Part shown: one piece after another, positions 41,792 through 50,534 of the stretch
How the letters are laid out: each line of letters starts with the position of its first letter
Position numbering within the stretch: the stretch's first letter is position 1
NCBI RefSeq assembly: GCF_003332825.1
Contig: NZ_QIRF01000017.1
Coordinates: forward strand, 1 to 64,000
Length of the DNA stretch: 64,000 nucleotides
Direction of reading: 5' to 3'
From: Dyella sp. C9
GTDB taxonomy: Bacteria; Pseudomonadota; Gammaproteobacteria; Xanthomonadales; Rhodanobacteraceae
Program-made: the position numbers and the translations under genes
Notes under the pieces: generated by a model
The model's database searches: none
Seen by the model: only the letters and a program-made list of their open reading frames with translations
Told to the model about the DNA's origin: nothing

Positions 41792-43174
41792 TCAGTTCGG
41801 CAGCGACAGGTCATCCAGCAGCGCCTTGAGGAAGCGCGCGGCTTCGCCGCCGGTGGCGGCGCGATGGTCGAAGGTCAGCGAGATCGGCATGCGGCGATGC
41901 ACTTCGATGCCGCCCATGACTGCCACCACGTCGTGGCTCAGCTTGCCCGCGCCGATGATGGCGACGCATGGCGGTACGACGACCGGCGTGGCGTAGCGAC
42001 CGGCGAACATGCCGAAGTTCGACAGGCTGATGGTGTAGCCCGAGAGCTCCGAAGCGGGAATCGAGCGATCTTCCACCGAGGTACGCAGGCGCTTGATCGC
42101 GGCGCGGATGCCGGCGCCATCGAGCACGTCGGCGTTGCGCAGGGCCGGCACGAACAGGCCTTCCTCGGTGTCCACGGCAATGCCGATGTCCACGTGCGGA
42201 TGCAGGGTGCGGGTGAGGTTCTTGCCGTCGAACCAGGCGTTGAGCGCCGGGACCGCCTTGCAGGCCGCGACGATGGCGCGGATCAGGCGGGCGGTGATGT
42301 CCTGCTTGCCGATCCAGGCGTGCAGGTCGGCGTCATCGACCAGGGTGGTCGGCACGACGTTGGCGTGGGCCTCGGCCATCACGCGGGCCATGTTGCGGCG
42401 AACGCCCTTGAGCTGTTCCGGCTGGCCGCTGGCCTGCACGCTCGGCGGTGCGGTGCGCACGGCCTTGCCGGCCAGCGACACGGGCGTGCGGCCCGGTGCC
42501 GGACCGGGTTCCGGCAGTTCCGGTGCCAGGTGGCGACCGGCCGCGGCCGGCACGCTGCGGGCCGGGGCGGCACCCAGCGCGGCGGTGCCGTTGGCGGCAG
42601 CATTCTTCACGTCGGCCAGGGTGACCACGCCGTCGGCGCCGGTGGGCTTCACGCGGGTGAGGTCGACCTTGAGCTTCTTGGCGAGCGCGCGCACCGCCGG
42701 CACGGCCTTCACGCCGCCGACGCTGCTGGCCTGCTCCACGTGCACGGTGTTGCCGCTGATCATGGCGCCGACCACAGTGCCTTCGTCTTCGCGATCGGAG
42801 GTGCCGTTGTCGATCTCGCCACCTTCATCGGAGGCCACGACCTTGTGGTCCGGGGCCGGGCTGCCGGCGCCCTTCTTGGGGCCGTGGTGATGGCCGGTGG
42901 ATTCGGCCTCGGCGCGCTGCTTGGCGTTCGGATCGGGCTCGAACTCAGCCAGGGCTGCGCCGGTCTCGATGATGTCGCCGGCGGCGCCATGCAGCTTGGT
43001 GACCTTGCCGGTGTACGGCGAGGGCACGTCGACCACGGCCTTGGCGGTTTCCATCGACACCAGCGGGGCGTCGAGCTTGATGGTGTCGCCTTCCTTCACG
43101 TGCCACTCGACGATGGTCGCGTCGGGCAGGCCCTCGCCGAGGTCGGGCAGGTAGAACGTCTTGATGTCAGCCAT
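41792..43174 (-). CDS. 2-oxoacid dehydrogenase E2 (dihydrolipoyl acyltransferase)
   Basis: 460 residues. One N-terminal lipoyl domain (1-~80) with the lipoylated Lys in METAKAVVDV. A flexible acidic/Gly linker includes GHHHG. The peripheral subunit-binding domain (~155-190: AVPAVRALAKKLKVDLTRVKPTG) is followed by the catalytic core ending in FDHRAATGGEAARFL (DHRxxxG). It transfers the acyl group from E1 to CoA. The gene is last in the E1alpha-E1beta-E2 operon. Branched-chain versus pyruvate specificity is undecided, and E3 is not in the window. Confidence 0.9.
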   Translation of the reverse strand: MADIKTFYLPDLGEGLPDATIVEWHVKEGDTIKLDAPLVSMETAKAVVDVPSPYTGKVTKLHGAAGDIIETGAALAEFEPDPNAKQRAEAESTGHHHGPKKGAGSPAPDHKVVASDEGGEIDNGTSDREDEGTVVGAMISGNTVHVEQASSVGGVKAVPAVRALAKKLKVDLTRVKPTGADGVVTLADVKNAAANGTAALGAAPARSVPAAAGRHLAPELPEPGPAPGRTPVSLAGKAVRTAPPSVQASGQPEQLKGVRRNMARVMAEAHANVVPTTLVDDADLHAWIGKQDITARLIRAIVAACKAVPALNAWFDGKNLTRTLHPHVDIGIAVDTEEGLFVPALRNADVLDGAGIRAAIKRLRTSVEDRSIPASELSGYTISLSNFGMFAGRYATPVVVPPCVAIIGAGKLSHDVVAVMGGIEVHRRMPISLTFDHRAATGGEAARFLKALLDDLSLPN

Positions 43175-43211
43175 GAGTTTTATTCCGTGGTCAGGCGGAG
43201 AATTTCATTTT

Positions 43212-43282
43212 CGTCATCCCTGCGAAGGCAGGGATCCAGTGCCTTTGAAAGTCGCTGGGTCCCTGCCTTCGCAGGGACGACG
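43212..43282. repeat. REP-like inverted pair, family B copy 1
   Basis: CGTCATCCCTGCGAAGGCAG at 43212-43231 and its inverted partner (CTGCCTTCGCAGGGACGACG) at 43263-43282. It lies between the E1beta and E2 genes, inside the operon, where a stable hairpin could alter relative mRNA levels. Confidence 0.85.
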
Positions 43283-43293
43283 ATCAAAAGAGT

Positions 43294-44274
43294 TTAGCTG
43301 TTCGCCAGCGTGCGCTTGGCGGCTTCCACCACGCGCTCGGTGCTCGGCAGGTACTTCATTTCCAGGCGGAACAGCGGGATGTGCGTGTCGTAGCCGGTGA
43401 CGCGCTCGACCGGCGCCAGCAGGTCGTACATGCATTCCTCGGCCAGGCGTGCGGCGATTTCGGCACCGAAGCCGGCGGTCTTGGGCGCCTCGTGCACGAT
43501 CACGCAGCGGCCGGTCTTCTGCACCGACTCGGCGATGGTGTCGAAGTCCAGCGGGGTCAGCGTGGCCACGTCGATCACTTCGGCGCTGATGCCTTCGGCA
43601 GCCAGCTCATCGGCGGCTTCCAGCGCTTCCTTCACCTGGGCGCCCCAGGTGACGATGGTGACGTCGGTGCCGTCGCGCAGCACGAAGCACACGTCCAGCG
43701 GCAGCGCCTCGCCGTCATCGGGCACTTCTTCCTTGTACTGGCGGTAGATGCGCTTGGGCTCGAAGAACATCACCGGATCCGGATCGCGGATGGCGGCGAG
43801 CAGCAGGCCGTAGGCGCGCGCCGGCGACGACGGCATCACCACGCGCAGGCCCGGGATGTTGGTGAACAGGTGCTCGTTCGCTTCCGAGTGGTGCTCCGGC
43901 GCGCGGATGCCGCCGCCCCACGGGGCGCGCCACACGGCCGGCACGGTGATGCGGCCGCGGGTACGGTTGCGCAGGCGGGCGGCGTGGCAGGCAATCTGCT
44001 CCATCATCGGGTAGATGAAGCCTTCGAACTGCGCCTCGGCCACCGGCTTCATGCCCTGGGCGGCAAGGCCCACGGTGACGCCGGCAATGGTGGTTTCGTC
44101 CAGCGGCGTGTCGAGCACGCGCAGCTCGCCGAACTTTTCCTGCAGGCCCTGGGTGGCGCGGAACACGCCGCCGTTGACGCCGACGTCCTCGCCCAGCACC
44201 ACGACGCTTTCGTCGTGGGCCATTTCATAGGCGAGCGCCTGGGTGACGGCTTCGATGAGAGTGATCTGTGCCAT
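43294..44274 (-). CDS. 2-oxoacid dehydrogenase E1 component, beta subunit
   Basis: 326 residues. The E1beta signature VLGEDVGVNGGVFRATQGL begins near residue 26, followed by PLDETTIAGVTVGLA and YPMMEQIACHAARLR. The C-terminal transketolase domain includes LRDGTDVTIVTWG. It forms the alpha2beta2 thiamine-dependent E1 with the upstream alpha gene, three bases away. It decarboxylates pyruvate or branched-chain 2-oxoacids; which one cannot be told from sequence alone here. Confidence 0.91.
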   Translation of the reverse strand: MAQITLIEAVTQALAYEMAHDESVVVLGEDVGVNGGVFRATQGLQEKFGELRVLDTPLDETTIAGVTVGLAAQGMKPVAEAQFEGFIYPMMEQIACHAARLRNRTRGRITVPAVWRAPWGGGIRAPEHHSEANEHLFTNIPGLRVVMPSSPARAYGLLLAAIRDPDPVMFFEPKRIYRQYKEEVPDDGEALPLDVCFVLRDGTDVTIVTWGAQVKEALEAADELAAEGISAEVIDVATLTPLDFDTIAESVQKTGRCVIVHEAPKTAGFGAEIAARLAEECMYDLLAPVERVTGYDTHIPLFRLEMKYLPSTERVVEAAKRTLANS

Positions 44275-44277
44275 GGC

Positions 44278-45363
44278 TTAGTGGGCCTTCTTGTCGAGCG
44301 AAATGGCGAGATCGCGCTGCTTGGCGAGATCGGCAGGGACTTCGGCGAAGGTGTAGTCGAACATCGCCGTGACCGGCTGGGTCTTGGTCTCGAGGTAGGC
44401 ATTCACCTCGTTATCCATCCACTCGTCACACTCGTTCTTCCAGGCTTCTTCCTTGGCGTCGTCCCACACGCCCTTGGCCACCAGCCAGTTGCGCAGGCGC
44501 TTCATCGGCTCCTTCGCCCAGGCGTCCTTCACTTCCTGCTCGCCGCGGTAGCGACGCGCATCGTCGGCGGTGGTGTGGTCGGAGAGGCGATAGGTCACCG
44601 CCTCGATCACCGAGCCGCCCTGGCCGTTGCGCGCACGTTCCAGCGCGTCCTCCATGGCCTTGCGCACGGCGATGATGTCGTTGCCGTCCACCTGAATGGA
44701 GAACAGGCCCGCGGCGATGCCCTTCTGGGCCAGCGTCGGCGCGCCGGACTGGATCTTGCGCGGCACCGAAATAGCCCACTGGTTGTTGACGATCACCGCC
44801 ACCATCGGCAGGTTCTGCGCGCCGGTGATGTTGATGGCGCCGTAGAAGTCGCCCTTGGACGAACCACCGTCACCGATGGTGCACACGGCCACGCGCTTCT
44901 CGTTGCGGATCTTGAACGCCAGCGCGGAACCGGCCGCATGCAGGCACTGCGTGGCGATCGGCACCGACCAGGCGAAGTCGTGGCGCGCCGGCTCCTTCTG
45001 GTAGTCGTTGCCGCGCTCGTCGCCGCCCCAGTACATGTACACCTCGCGCGGCTGCACGCCGCGATAGAGCTGTGCACCGTATTCGCGGTAGCTGGGCGCC
45101 AGCACGTCTTCCGGCTTCATGGCGCTGCCGATGCCCACGTGCGCGGCCTCGTGACCCAGGCAGCTGGCGTAGGTGCCCAGCTTGCCGGTGCGCTGCAAGG
45201 CGACCGACTTGGCGTCGAACACGCGGGTCGACATCATCAGCTTGTACAACTCGACCATGTGGTCGAGATCCTTGGCGAATTCAGGCAGGTCGTCTCGAAC
45301 CTGGTTGCCTTCGGCATCGAGATACTGCAGGTATTCGATTTCAAACTTGGCGGCGATGGACAC
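44278..45363 (-). CDS. 2-oxoacid dehydrogenase E1 component, alpha subunit
   Basis: 361 residues, GTG start. The thiamine diphosphate motif GDGGSSKGDFYGAINITG...NNQWAIS lies near residues 170-205. The RLSDHTTADDARRYR loop near residue 270 is the phosphorylation-loop region of the family. GGGAGCGAG upstream supports the GTG at 45363; the frame is open far upstream without similarity. First gene of E1alpha-E1beta-E2, divergent from kynA. Confidence 0.91.
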   Translation of the reverse strand: MSIAAKFEIEYLQYLDAEGNQVRDDLPEFAKDLDHMVELYKLMMSTRVFDAKSVALQRTGKLGTYASCLGHEAAHVGIGSAMKPEDVLAPSYREYGAQLYRGVQPREVYMYWGGDERGNDYQKEPARHDFAWSVPIATQCLHAAGSALAFKIRNEKRVAVCTIGDGGSSKGDFYGAINITGAQNLPMVAVIVNNQWAISVPRKIQSGAPTLAQKGIAAGLFSIQVDGNDIIAVRKAMEDALERARNGQGGSVIEAVTYRLSDHTTADDARRYRGEQEVKDAWAKEPMKRLRNWLVAKGVWDDAKEEAWKNECDEWMDNEVNAYLETKTQPVTAMFDYTFAEVPADLAKQRDLAISLDKKAH

Positions 45364-45576
45364 AACTCGCTCCCGGAGTGAGTTAATGGGGATCTGGGGT
45401 GCCTGGGTGTCGGCGGCCCATCCAGTGGGGCCAGCGGCGGACGTAAAGCCCTGAGCAAGACCGAAATTGTTACAGGGGCCCATGTTGCGCCGCAAGGCAC
45501 GGTGCAGCATGCGCGTCGGTACGGCACGTTCTTCGCAAGCGGTTAACATGCGCATTCCACCGCTAGCAGGCTGCCC

Positions 45577-46425
45577 ATGACCAAGAACCAGCGCGACCTT
45601 GAGGCCGGTATCGAACTCGACCTGAACGGGCGACTGACCTATGGCGGCTACCTGCGGCTGGACCAGCTGCTGAGCGCGCAGCAGCCGCTGAGCGACCCTC
45701 CGCACCACGACGAGATGCTGTTCATCGTGCAGCACCAGGTCTCGGAGCTGTGGATGAAGCTGATCATCCACGAGCTGAAGGCGGCCATTGCCCACCTGCA
45801 GCGGGACGAGCTGGACCCTTGCCTGAAGATCCTGGCGCGGGTGAAGCAGGTGCAGCGCCAGCTGTTCGAGCAGTGGGCGGTGCTGGAGACGCTGACGCCC
45901 TCGGAATACCTGGAATTCCGCGGCGTGCTGGGTTCCTCCTCGGGTTTCCAGTCGCTGCAGTACCGGCTGATCGAATTCCTGCTGGGCAACAAGAATGCCC
46001 AGATGCTGCAGGTGTTTGCGCACGATCCGCAGGCGCAGGCGCAGCTGCGCGCCGTACTGGAGGCGCCCGGGCTTTACGACGAGTTCCTGCGCTACCTGGC
46101 CCGCCGCGGCCATGCGGTGCCGGCGGCGCTGACCGAGCGCGACTGGTCCCAGCCCTATCAGCGCCACGAGGGTTTGCTGCCGGTGTTCAAGCGCATCTAC
46201 GAAGACCGCATGGCGTTCTGGCCCGAATACCACATGTGCGAACAGCTGGTGGACGTGGAGGGCAGTTTCCAGTTGTGGCGTTTCCGCCATATGAAAACCG
46301 TGGAGCGGATCATCGGACATCGCCGCGGCACCGGTGGTTCCTCCGGCGTGGCCTTCCTCAAGAAGGCGCTGGAGCTGGAGTTCTTCCCGGAGCTGCTGGA
46401 CGTGCGCACGGAGCTGGGCTCCTGA
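45577..46425 (+). CDS. kynA: Tryptophan 2,3-dioxygenase
   Basis: 282 residues with the TDO signatures LTYGGYLRLDQLLSAQQPLS, HHDEMLFIVQHQVSELWMKLI (substrate-binding region; distal His) and FLGSSSGFQSLQYRLIEF-like GSSSGFQ. RHMKTVERIIGHRRGTGGSSGVAFLKKALE contains the proximal His and the heme/Trp-binding GTGGSSG. It oxidises tryptophan to N-formylkynurenine. No kynB, kynU or kmo lies nearby. Divergent from the E1 operon; a family B repeat follows. Confidence 0.95.
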   Translation: MTKNQRDLEAGIELDLNGRLTYGGYLRLDQLLSAQQPLSDPPHHDEMLFIVQHQVSELWMKLIIHELKAAIAHLQRDELDPCLKILARVKQVQRQLFEQWAVLETLTPSEYLEFRGVLGSSSGFQSLQYRLIEFLLGNKNAQMLQVFAHDPQAQAQLRAVLEAPGLYDEFLRYLARRGHAVPAALTERDWSQPYQRHEGLLPVFKRIYEDRMAFWPEYHMCEQLVDVEGSFQLWRFRHMKTVERIIGHRRGTGGSSGVAFLKKALELEFFPELLDVRTELGS

Positions 46426-46445
46426 GCCGGCGCCTTCGACCCGGC

Positions 46446-46527
46446 CGTCATCCCTTCGAAAGCAGGGATCCGGCGACTTCCCGTCCAGGCCCACCGGCGC
46501 TGGATTCCCGCTTTCGCGGGAATGCCG
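46446..46527. repeat. REP-like inverted pair, family B copy 2
   Basis: Left arm CGTCATCCCTTCGAAAGCAG (46446-46465) and right arm TGGATTCCCGCTTTCGCGGG (46501-46520), with CGGCATTCCC-like edges. It resembles the pair at 43212-43282. It sits between kynA and the first POT transporter. Confidence 0.8.
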
Positions 46528-46629
46528 TTGAAGTGGAAAAGGCCGTGAGGCCAGCTCCGGGGTTATGAACCGATTCCTACGATATTCCGGCGGCGCACCT
46601 CGCGCCGCTTTGTTTGCAAAGGGGCATGC

Positions 46630-48138
46630 ATGAGCCACACCGCCGAGACCGCACCTGCAGGGGTGCCCGACTTCCCGACCACGATGGGGCACCCGCGCCC
46701 GTTGTGGATGCTGTTCATGACCGAGTTCTGGGAGCGCTTCGCGTTCTACAGCGTGAGCTGGGCGCTGGCGCTGTACATCGTGGCGCACTTCTTCCACGGC
46801 GACCCGGCGGGCGAGGCCTGGGCCAGCAAGATCTATGGCGCGTATACCGCGCTGATCTACGCCACCAGCATTTTCGGCGGTTTCGTGGCCGACAAGGTGA
46901 TCGGCTACCAGCGCTCGATCCTGATCGGCGCGCTGGTGATGGCGCTGGGCCTGTTCGTGGTGATGCTGCCCAGCCGGGAGCTGTTCCTGCTGGGCCTGGC
47001 CATGGTCGTGGTGGGCAATGGCCTGTTCAAGCCGAATATCTCCTCGATGGTGGGCCAGCTCTACGGGCCGAAGGACGAGCGGCGCGACCGCGGTTTCACC
47101 CTGTTCTACATGGGCATCAACGGTGGCGCGCTGATCGCGCCGCTGCTGACCGGCTGGCTCGCCGGCTATTTCACCGACACGCCCACGCAGGAGAACTACC
47201 GCATCGTGTTTGGCGCGGCCGGCGTGGGCATGGCGCTCAGCCTGCTGTGGTTCTGGTTCGGCCGTCGCCAGCTCAAGGGCGTGGGCCGCCCCGCGCCGGA
47301 CGCGGCCAGCCGCATGCGGGTGGTGTGGGTGCTGCTGGGCGTGGTCGTCGCCGTACCGCTGGTCTACCTGCTGCTGGCCTTCATCGGTGCCAGCGGCCTG
47401 CAGTGGCTGCTGAGCCTGTTGTTCGTGGGCGTGGCGGCGATGCTGGTGGTGGAAGCCGTGCGCCACGACCGCGTGCAGCTCGACCGGGTGATCGCGATGC
47501 TGATCATCTTCGCCTTCAACATCCTGTTCTGGATGATGTATTTCCAGCTCGGCACCTCGTTCAATTTCCTCGCGGAGAAGATGGTCGACCGCGAGATGTT
47601 CGGTGGCTGGATGTTCCCGGTGGGCTGGTTCCAGTCGGTGAGCCCGGTGGCGATCATCGTGCTGGCGCCGCTGGTGACCCAGGTGTGGGCCTTTCTGGCC
47701 AAGCGTCACCAGGAGCCGTCGATCCCGCGCAAGTTCGGCCTTGGCCTGGTGTTCAACGGCCTGGGCTTCACCGTGCTGATGTATGCGCTGGCCCATTCGG
47801 TCGACAGCCGCGGGCTGATCCCGTTCTGGCCGCTCAACGCCTGCTACGTGCTGCAGACCATCGGCGAGCTGTGCCTGTCGCCGATCGGCCTGTCGATGGT
47901 GACCAAGCTGGCGCCGCCGCGCCTGGTGGGCGTGGCCATGGGCGGCTGGTTCCTGTCGATGGCGGTGGGCGGCAACCTGTCCGGACTGCTGGCCGGCCGC
48001 ATCAGCGGCGACACGGGCATGACCGCGGCATCCGCCCTGGCCGGTTTTACCTTCAGCTTCTGGCTGCTGGGGGGCGCGGGCGTGTTGCTGCTGCTCATTT
48101 CGCCGTTGATCAATCGGTTGATGCATGGAGTGAAGTGA
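46630..48138 (+). CDS. POT-family peptide MFS transporter, copy 1
   Basis: 502 residues, 12-14 membrane helices. The POT/PTR signature EFWERFAFYSVSW occurs in TM1, where most relatives read FYGxR or FYGLQ, so this copy departs at the G and R positions. NGLFKPNISSMVGQLY and FYMGINGGALIAPLLTGWLA are conserved. It is 60-70% identical in the readable conserved blocks to the second copy. Predicted proton-coupled di/tripeptide importer. Followed by a GC-rich imperfect hairpin. Confidence 0.9.
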   Translation: MSHTAETAPAGVPDFPTTMGHPRPLWMLFMTEFWERFAFYSVSWALALYIVAHFFHGDPAGEAWASKIYGAYTALIYATSIFGGFVADKVIGYQRSILIGALVMALGLFVVMLPSRELFLLGLAMVVVGNGLFKPNISSMVGQLYGPKDERRDRGFTLFYMGINGGALIAPLLTGWLAGYFTDTPTQENYRIVFGAAGVGMALSLLWFWFGRRQLKGVGRPAPDAASRMRVVWVLLGVVVAVPLVYLLLAFIGASGLQWLLSLLFVGVAAMLVVEAVRHDRVQLDRVIAMLIIFAFNILFWMMYFQLGTSFNFLAEKMVDREMFGGWMFPVGWFQSVSPVAIIVLAPLVTQVWAFLAKRHQEPSIPRKFGLGLVFNGLGFTVLMYALAHSVDSRGLIPFWPLNACYVLQTIGELCLSPIGLSMVTKLAPPRLVGVAMGGWFLSMAVGGNLSGLLAGRISGDTGMTAASALAGFTFSFWLLGGAGVLLLLISPLINRLMHGVK

Positions 48139-48144
48139 CGGGCC

Positions 48145-48246
48145 GGGGGTGAATGGCGGGGGCGCAAGACCGCGCGCGTGGCGCACGCCGCAAGCTCGCC
48201 TCTGGTATTCGGTGTTGGAGCCCACGCTACCCGCCCCCCACCCCCC
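48145..48246. repeat. REP-like inverted pair, family D copy 1 (imperfect)
   Basis: GGGGGTGAATGGCGGGGGCG (48145-48164) is matched by inverted CGCTACCCGCCCCCCACCCC (about 48225-48244) with several mismatches. A closer version follows the second POT gene (49871-49963) and a fragment occurs at about 30049. Confidence 0.5.
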
Positions 48247-48355
48247 TTTCTGCTGCAGTGCATTTGACGGGCAGGGTGGCGGGCGGTTACATGTCGGATC
48301 TCCCAAGAAATTTCGACTGGCGCACAGGCGCCGCCGCTGCCTCCCTGGAATCTGC

Positions 48356-49864
48356 ATGACCGACACCTCCACTGCCGCCGCCCCGACGGTGCCCGACTAC
48401 CCGCAGACCCTGGGACATCCGCGCCCGTTGTGGATGCTCTTCATGACGGAGTTCTGGGAGCGCTTTGCGTTCTATGGCATCCGTTGGGCGCTGACGCTGT
48501 ACATCGTGGCCGCGTTCTTCAACGGCGACGCCTCCGGACAGGCGTTCGCCAGCCGCACCTATGGCGCCTACCTGGCCCTGGTCTACGCCACGGCGGTGTT
48601 TGGCGGCTACGTGGCCGACAAGATCATTGGCTACCAGCGCTCCATCCTGCTGGGCGCCAGCGTGATGGCGGTAGGCCTGTTCATGATCATGCTGCCGAAC
48701 GAGCAGGTCTTCCTGCTCGGGCTGGCCACCATCATCGTGGGCAATGGCCTGTTCAAGCCGAATATTTCCTCGATGGTCGGGCAGCTCTACGCACAAGGTG
48801 ATGCGCGCCGCGATCGCGGGTTCACCCTGTTCTACATGGGCATCAACGGCGGTGCGCTGATTGCGCCGCTGATCACTGGCTGGCTGGCCAGCACCTTCAC
48901 TGATACGCCCATGCACCAGAACTACAAGCTGGTGTTCGGCGCGTCCGGCGTGGGCATGCTGATCAGCCTGCTGTGGTTCTGGATCGGGCGCCGCCAGCTC
49001 AACGGGGTGGGCCGTCCCGCGCCGGAGCAGGCCAACCGGATGCGCGTGGTCTACGTGCTGCTGGGCATGCTGGTCGCCATCCCGGTGTTCTATTTCCTGA
49101 TGGCGAAGGCAGGCGCCGTGGTGCTGCAGTGGCTGCTCACGGCGCTGTTCATCGCGGTGGGCGTGATGCTGGTGATCGAGGCGGTGCGCAACGGTCGCGT
49201 GCAGATCGACCGGGTGATTGCCATGCTGATCATCTTCGCCTTCAACGTACTGTTCTGGATGTTCTTCGAGCAGGCGGGCAGTTCATTCAACTTCCTCGCC
49301 CAGAACATCGTGGACCGCGAGATGTTCGGCGGGTGGGAGTTTCCGGTGGGCTGGTTCCAGTCGGTGAACCCGGTGGCCATCGTGCTGCTGGCGCCACTGG
49401 TCTCGCTGGCCTGGGGTTTCCTCGACAAGCGCCGTCTGGAGCCGTCCATTCCTCGCAAGTTCGGCCTGGGCCTGATCGGCAACGCACTGGGCTTCGTCGT
49501 GCTGATCTACGCCCTGGACAACCTGGTGAGCGGCGACGGCCTGATCCCGTTCTGGCCACTGGCCCTGTGCTACGTGCTGCAGACGGCCGGTGAGTTGTGT
49601 CTCTCGCCCATCGGCCTGTCGATGGTGACCAAGCTGGCACCCTCGCGACTGGTCGGCCTGGCCATGGGCGGCTGGTTCCTTTCCACCGCCATCGGCAACA
49701 ACCTGTCCGGCCTGTTCGCCGGCCACATCAGCGGCGAAAGCGGCATGACCGTCGCGTCGGCACTCAGCGGCTTCACCTTCAGCTTCTGGCTGCTGGCCGG
49801 TGCCGGCGTGGCGCTCTTCCTGATCGCGCCGCTGATCAACCGGCTGATGCACGGGGTGAAGTAA
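48356..49864 (+). CDS. POT-family peptide MFS transporter, copy 2
   Basis: 502 residues, the same fold and length as copy 1. TM1 has EFWERFAFYGIRWAL, the full POT signature (ExxERFxxYGxR). NGLFKPNISSMVGQLYAQG and ILFAPLI-like ALIAPLITGW are conserved. A tandem duplication is clear from collinear identity along the length, and both proteins end LINRLMHGVK. Predicted H+-coupled dipeptide uptake. The intergenic stretch of 217 bases contains the family D repeat, and no clear Shine-Dalgarno is seen beyond TGGAATC. Confidence 0.92.
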   Translation: MTDTSTAAAPTVPDYPQTLGHPRPLWMLFMTEFWERFAFYGIRWALTLYIVAAFFNGDASGQAFASRTYGAYLALVYATAVFGGYVADKIIGYQRSILLGASVMAVGLFMIMLPNEQVFLLGLATIIVGNGLFKPNISSMVGQLYAQGDARRDRGFTLFYMGINGGALIAPLITGWLASTFTDTPMHQNYKLVFGASGVGMLISLLWFWIGRRQLNGVGRPAPEQANRMRVVYVLLGMLVAIPVFYFLMAKAGAVVLQWLLTALFIAVGVMLVIEAVRNGRVQIDRVIAMLIIFAFNVLFWMFFEQAGSSFNFLAQNIVDREMFGGWEFPVGWFQSVNPVAIVLLAPLVSLAWGFLDKRRLEPSIPRKFGLGLIGNALGFVVLIYALDNLVSGDGLIPFWPLALCYVLQTAGELCLSPIGLSMVTKLAPSRLVGLAMGGWFLSTAIGNNLSGLFAGHISGESGMTVASALSGFTFSFWLLAGAGVALFLIAPLINRLMHGVK

Positions 49865-49870
49865 AGCCGT

Positions 49871-49963
49871 GGCGGGGGATGGGTAGCGGGGGGGCCAGAA
49901 CCGGCTGTCGGCTCGAGCCTGCCGGCTGCAGCAGGCACGGGCTGGCGCCCCCCATCCCCGCGC
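49871..49963. repeat. REP-like inverted pair, family D copy 2
   Basis: GGCGGGGGATGGGTAGCGGG (49871-49890) and inverted GGCGCCCCCCATCCCCGCGC (49944-49963). It fills the convergent gap between the second POT gene and marR. The paired GGGGATGGG/CCCATCCCC core is perfect. Confidence 0.65.
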
Positions 49964-50452
49964 TTACTTCGGCTCGATCGCCTGCAGCTTGTCCAGGATG
50001 CGCAGCAGCCAGGTGCGCTCTTCCTCATCCAGCCTGGACAGCAGGTTGCGCTCATGCTCGCGGGCCATGGGCGCCACGATTTCATGCACGGCCCAGCCCG
50101 CCTCGCTGAGGCCCAGCACCGAGCGGCGCTTGTCGCCATCGTGGGTGGCCCGGGTCACCCAGCCGGCCTCCACGAGCTTGGCCAGCGCCCGGCTCACCGC
50201 CACCTTGTCCATCAGCGTGCGCTCGGCCACCTCACGGGCCGACAGGCCGTCGAAGCGGGCCAGCACGGCCATTACGCGCCACTCCGTCATGCTCAGGTCG
50301 AATCGGCGCTGGTAGTCGTCGGCAATGGCCTGGCTGACGGCATTGGACAGGATGGAGAGCCGGTAGGGCAGGAAATGCTCCAGTTCCAGCGGTGCGTGGT
50401 CGGGATGGCGTTCTTCGGGCACTGCTGCGGCGCTCCTTGCAATTGGTTTCAT
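49964..50452 (-). CDS. MarR-family transcriptional regulator
   Basis: 162 residues. Winged HTH: LSMTEWRVMAVLARFDGLSAREVAERTLMDKVAVSRALAKLVEAGWVTR (~55-100), then the wing with DKRRSVLGLSEAG. Divergent from hpd, whose region contains a palindrome overlapping this gene's start codon. Regulates, probably represses, the tyrosine catabolic genes and itself; ligand likely homogentisate, 4-hydroxyphenylpyruvate or tyrosine. The long N-terminal extension (~25 residues) is disordered and Ala/Pro-rich. Confidence 0.88.
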   Translation of the reverse strand: MKPIARSAAAVPEERHPDHAPLELEHFLPYRLSILSNAVSQAIADDYQRRFDLSMTEWRVMAVLARFDGLSAREVAERTLMDKVAVSRALAKLVEAGWVTRATHDGDKRRSVLGLSEAGWAVHEIVAPMAREHERNLLSRLDEEERTWLLRILDKLQAIEPK

Positions 50453-50459
50453 ATGTAAC
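50446..50459. promoter_or_regulatory. MarR operator candidate
   Basis: GTTTCATATGTAAC is palindromic with a single mismatched T/A pair at positions 4 and 11, centred on CATATG. It straddles the marR ATG (50450-50452) and lies about 80 bases upstream of hpd, fitting a repressor site for both. Confidence 0.62.
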
Positions 50460-50534
50460 TATAACGCGAGGATTATGAGGATGGTCGCACGCTTGGCGTA
50501 GGCCATTGAGCATCGAATCGATCAGGAGCTTCCC

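Noticed and set aside
44278..48372. A continuous minus-strand frame of about 1364 codons covering E1alpha, kynA and the first POT gene
   Set aside because: Only the E1alpha part (from the GTG at 45363) has similarity and motifs. The rest is antisense to well-supported genes and arises because stop codons are rare in GC-rich sequence.
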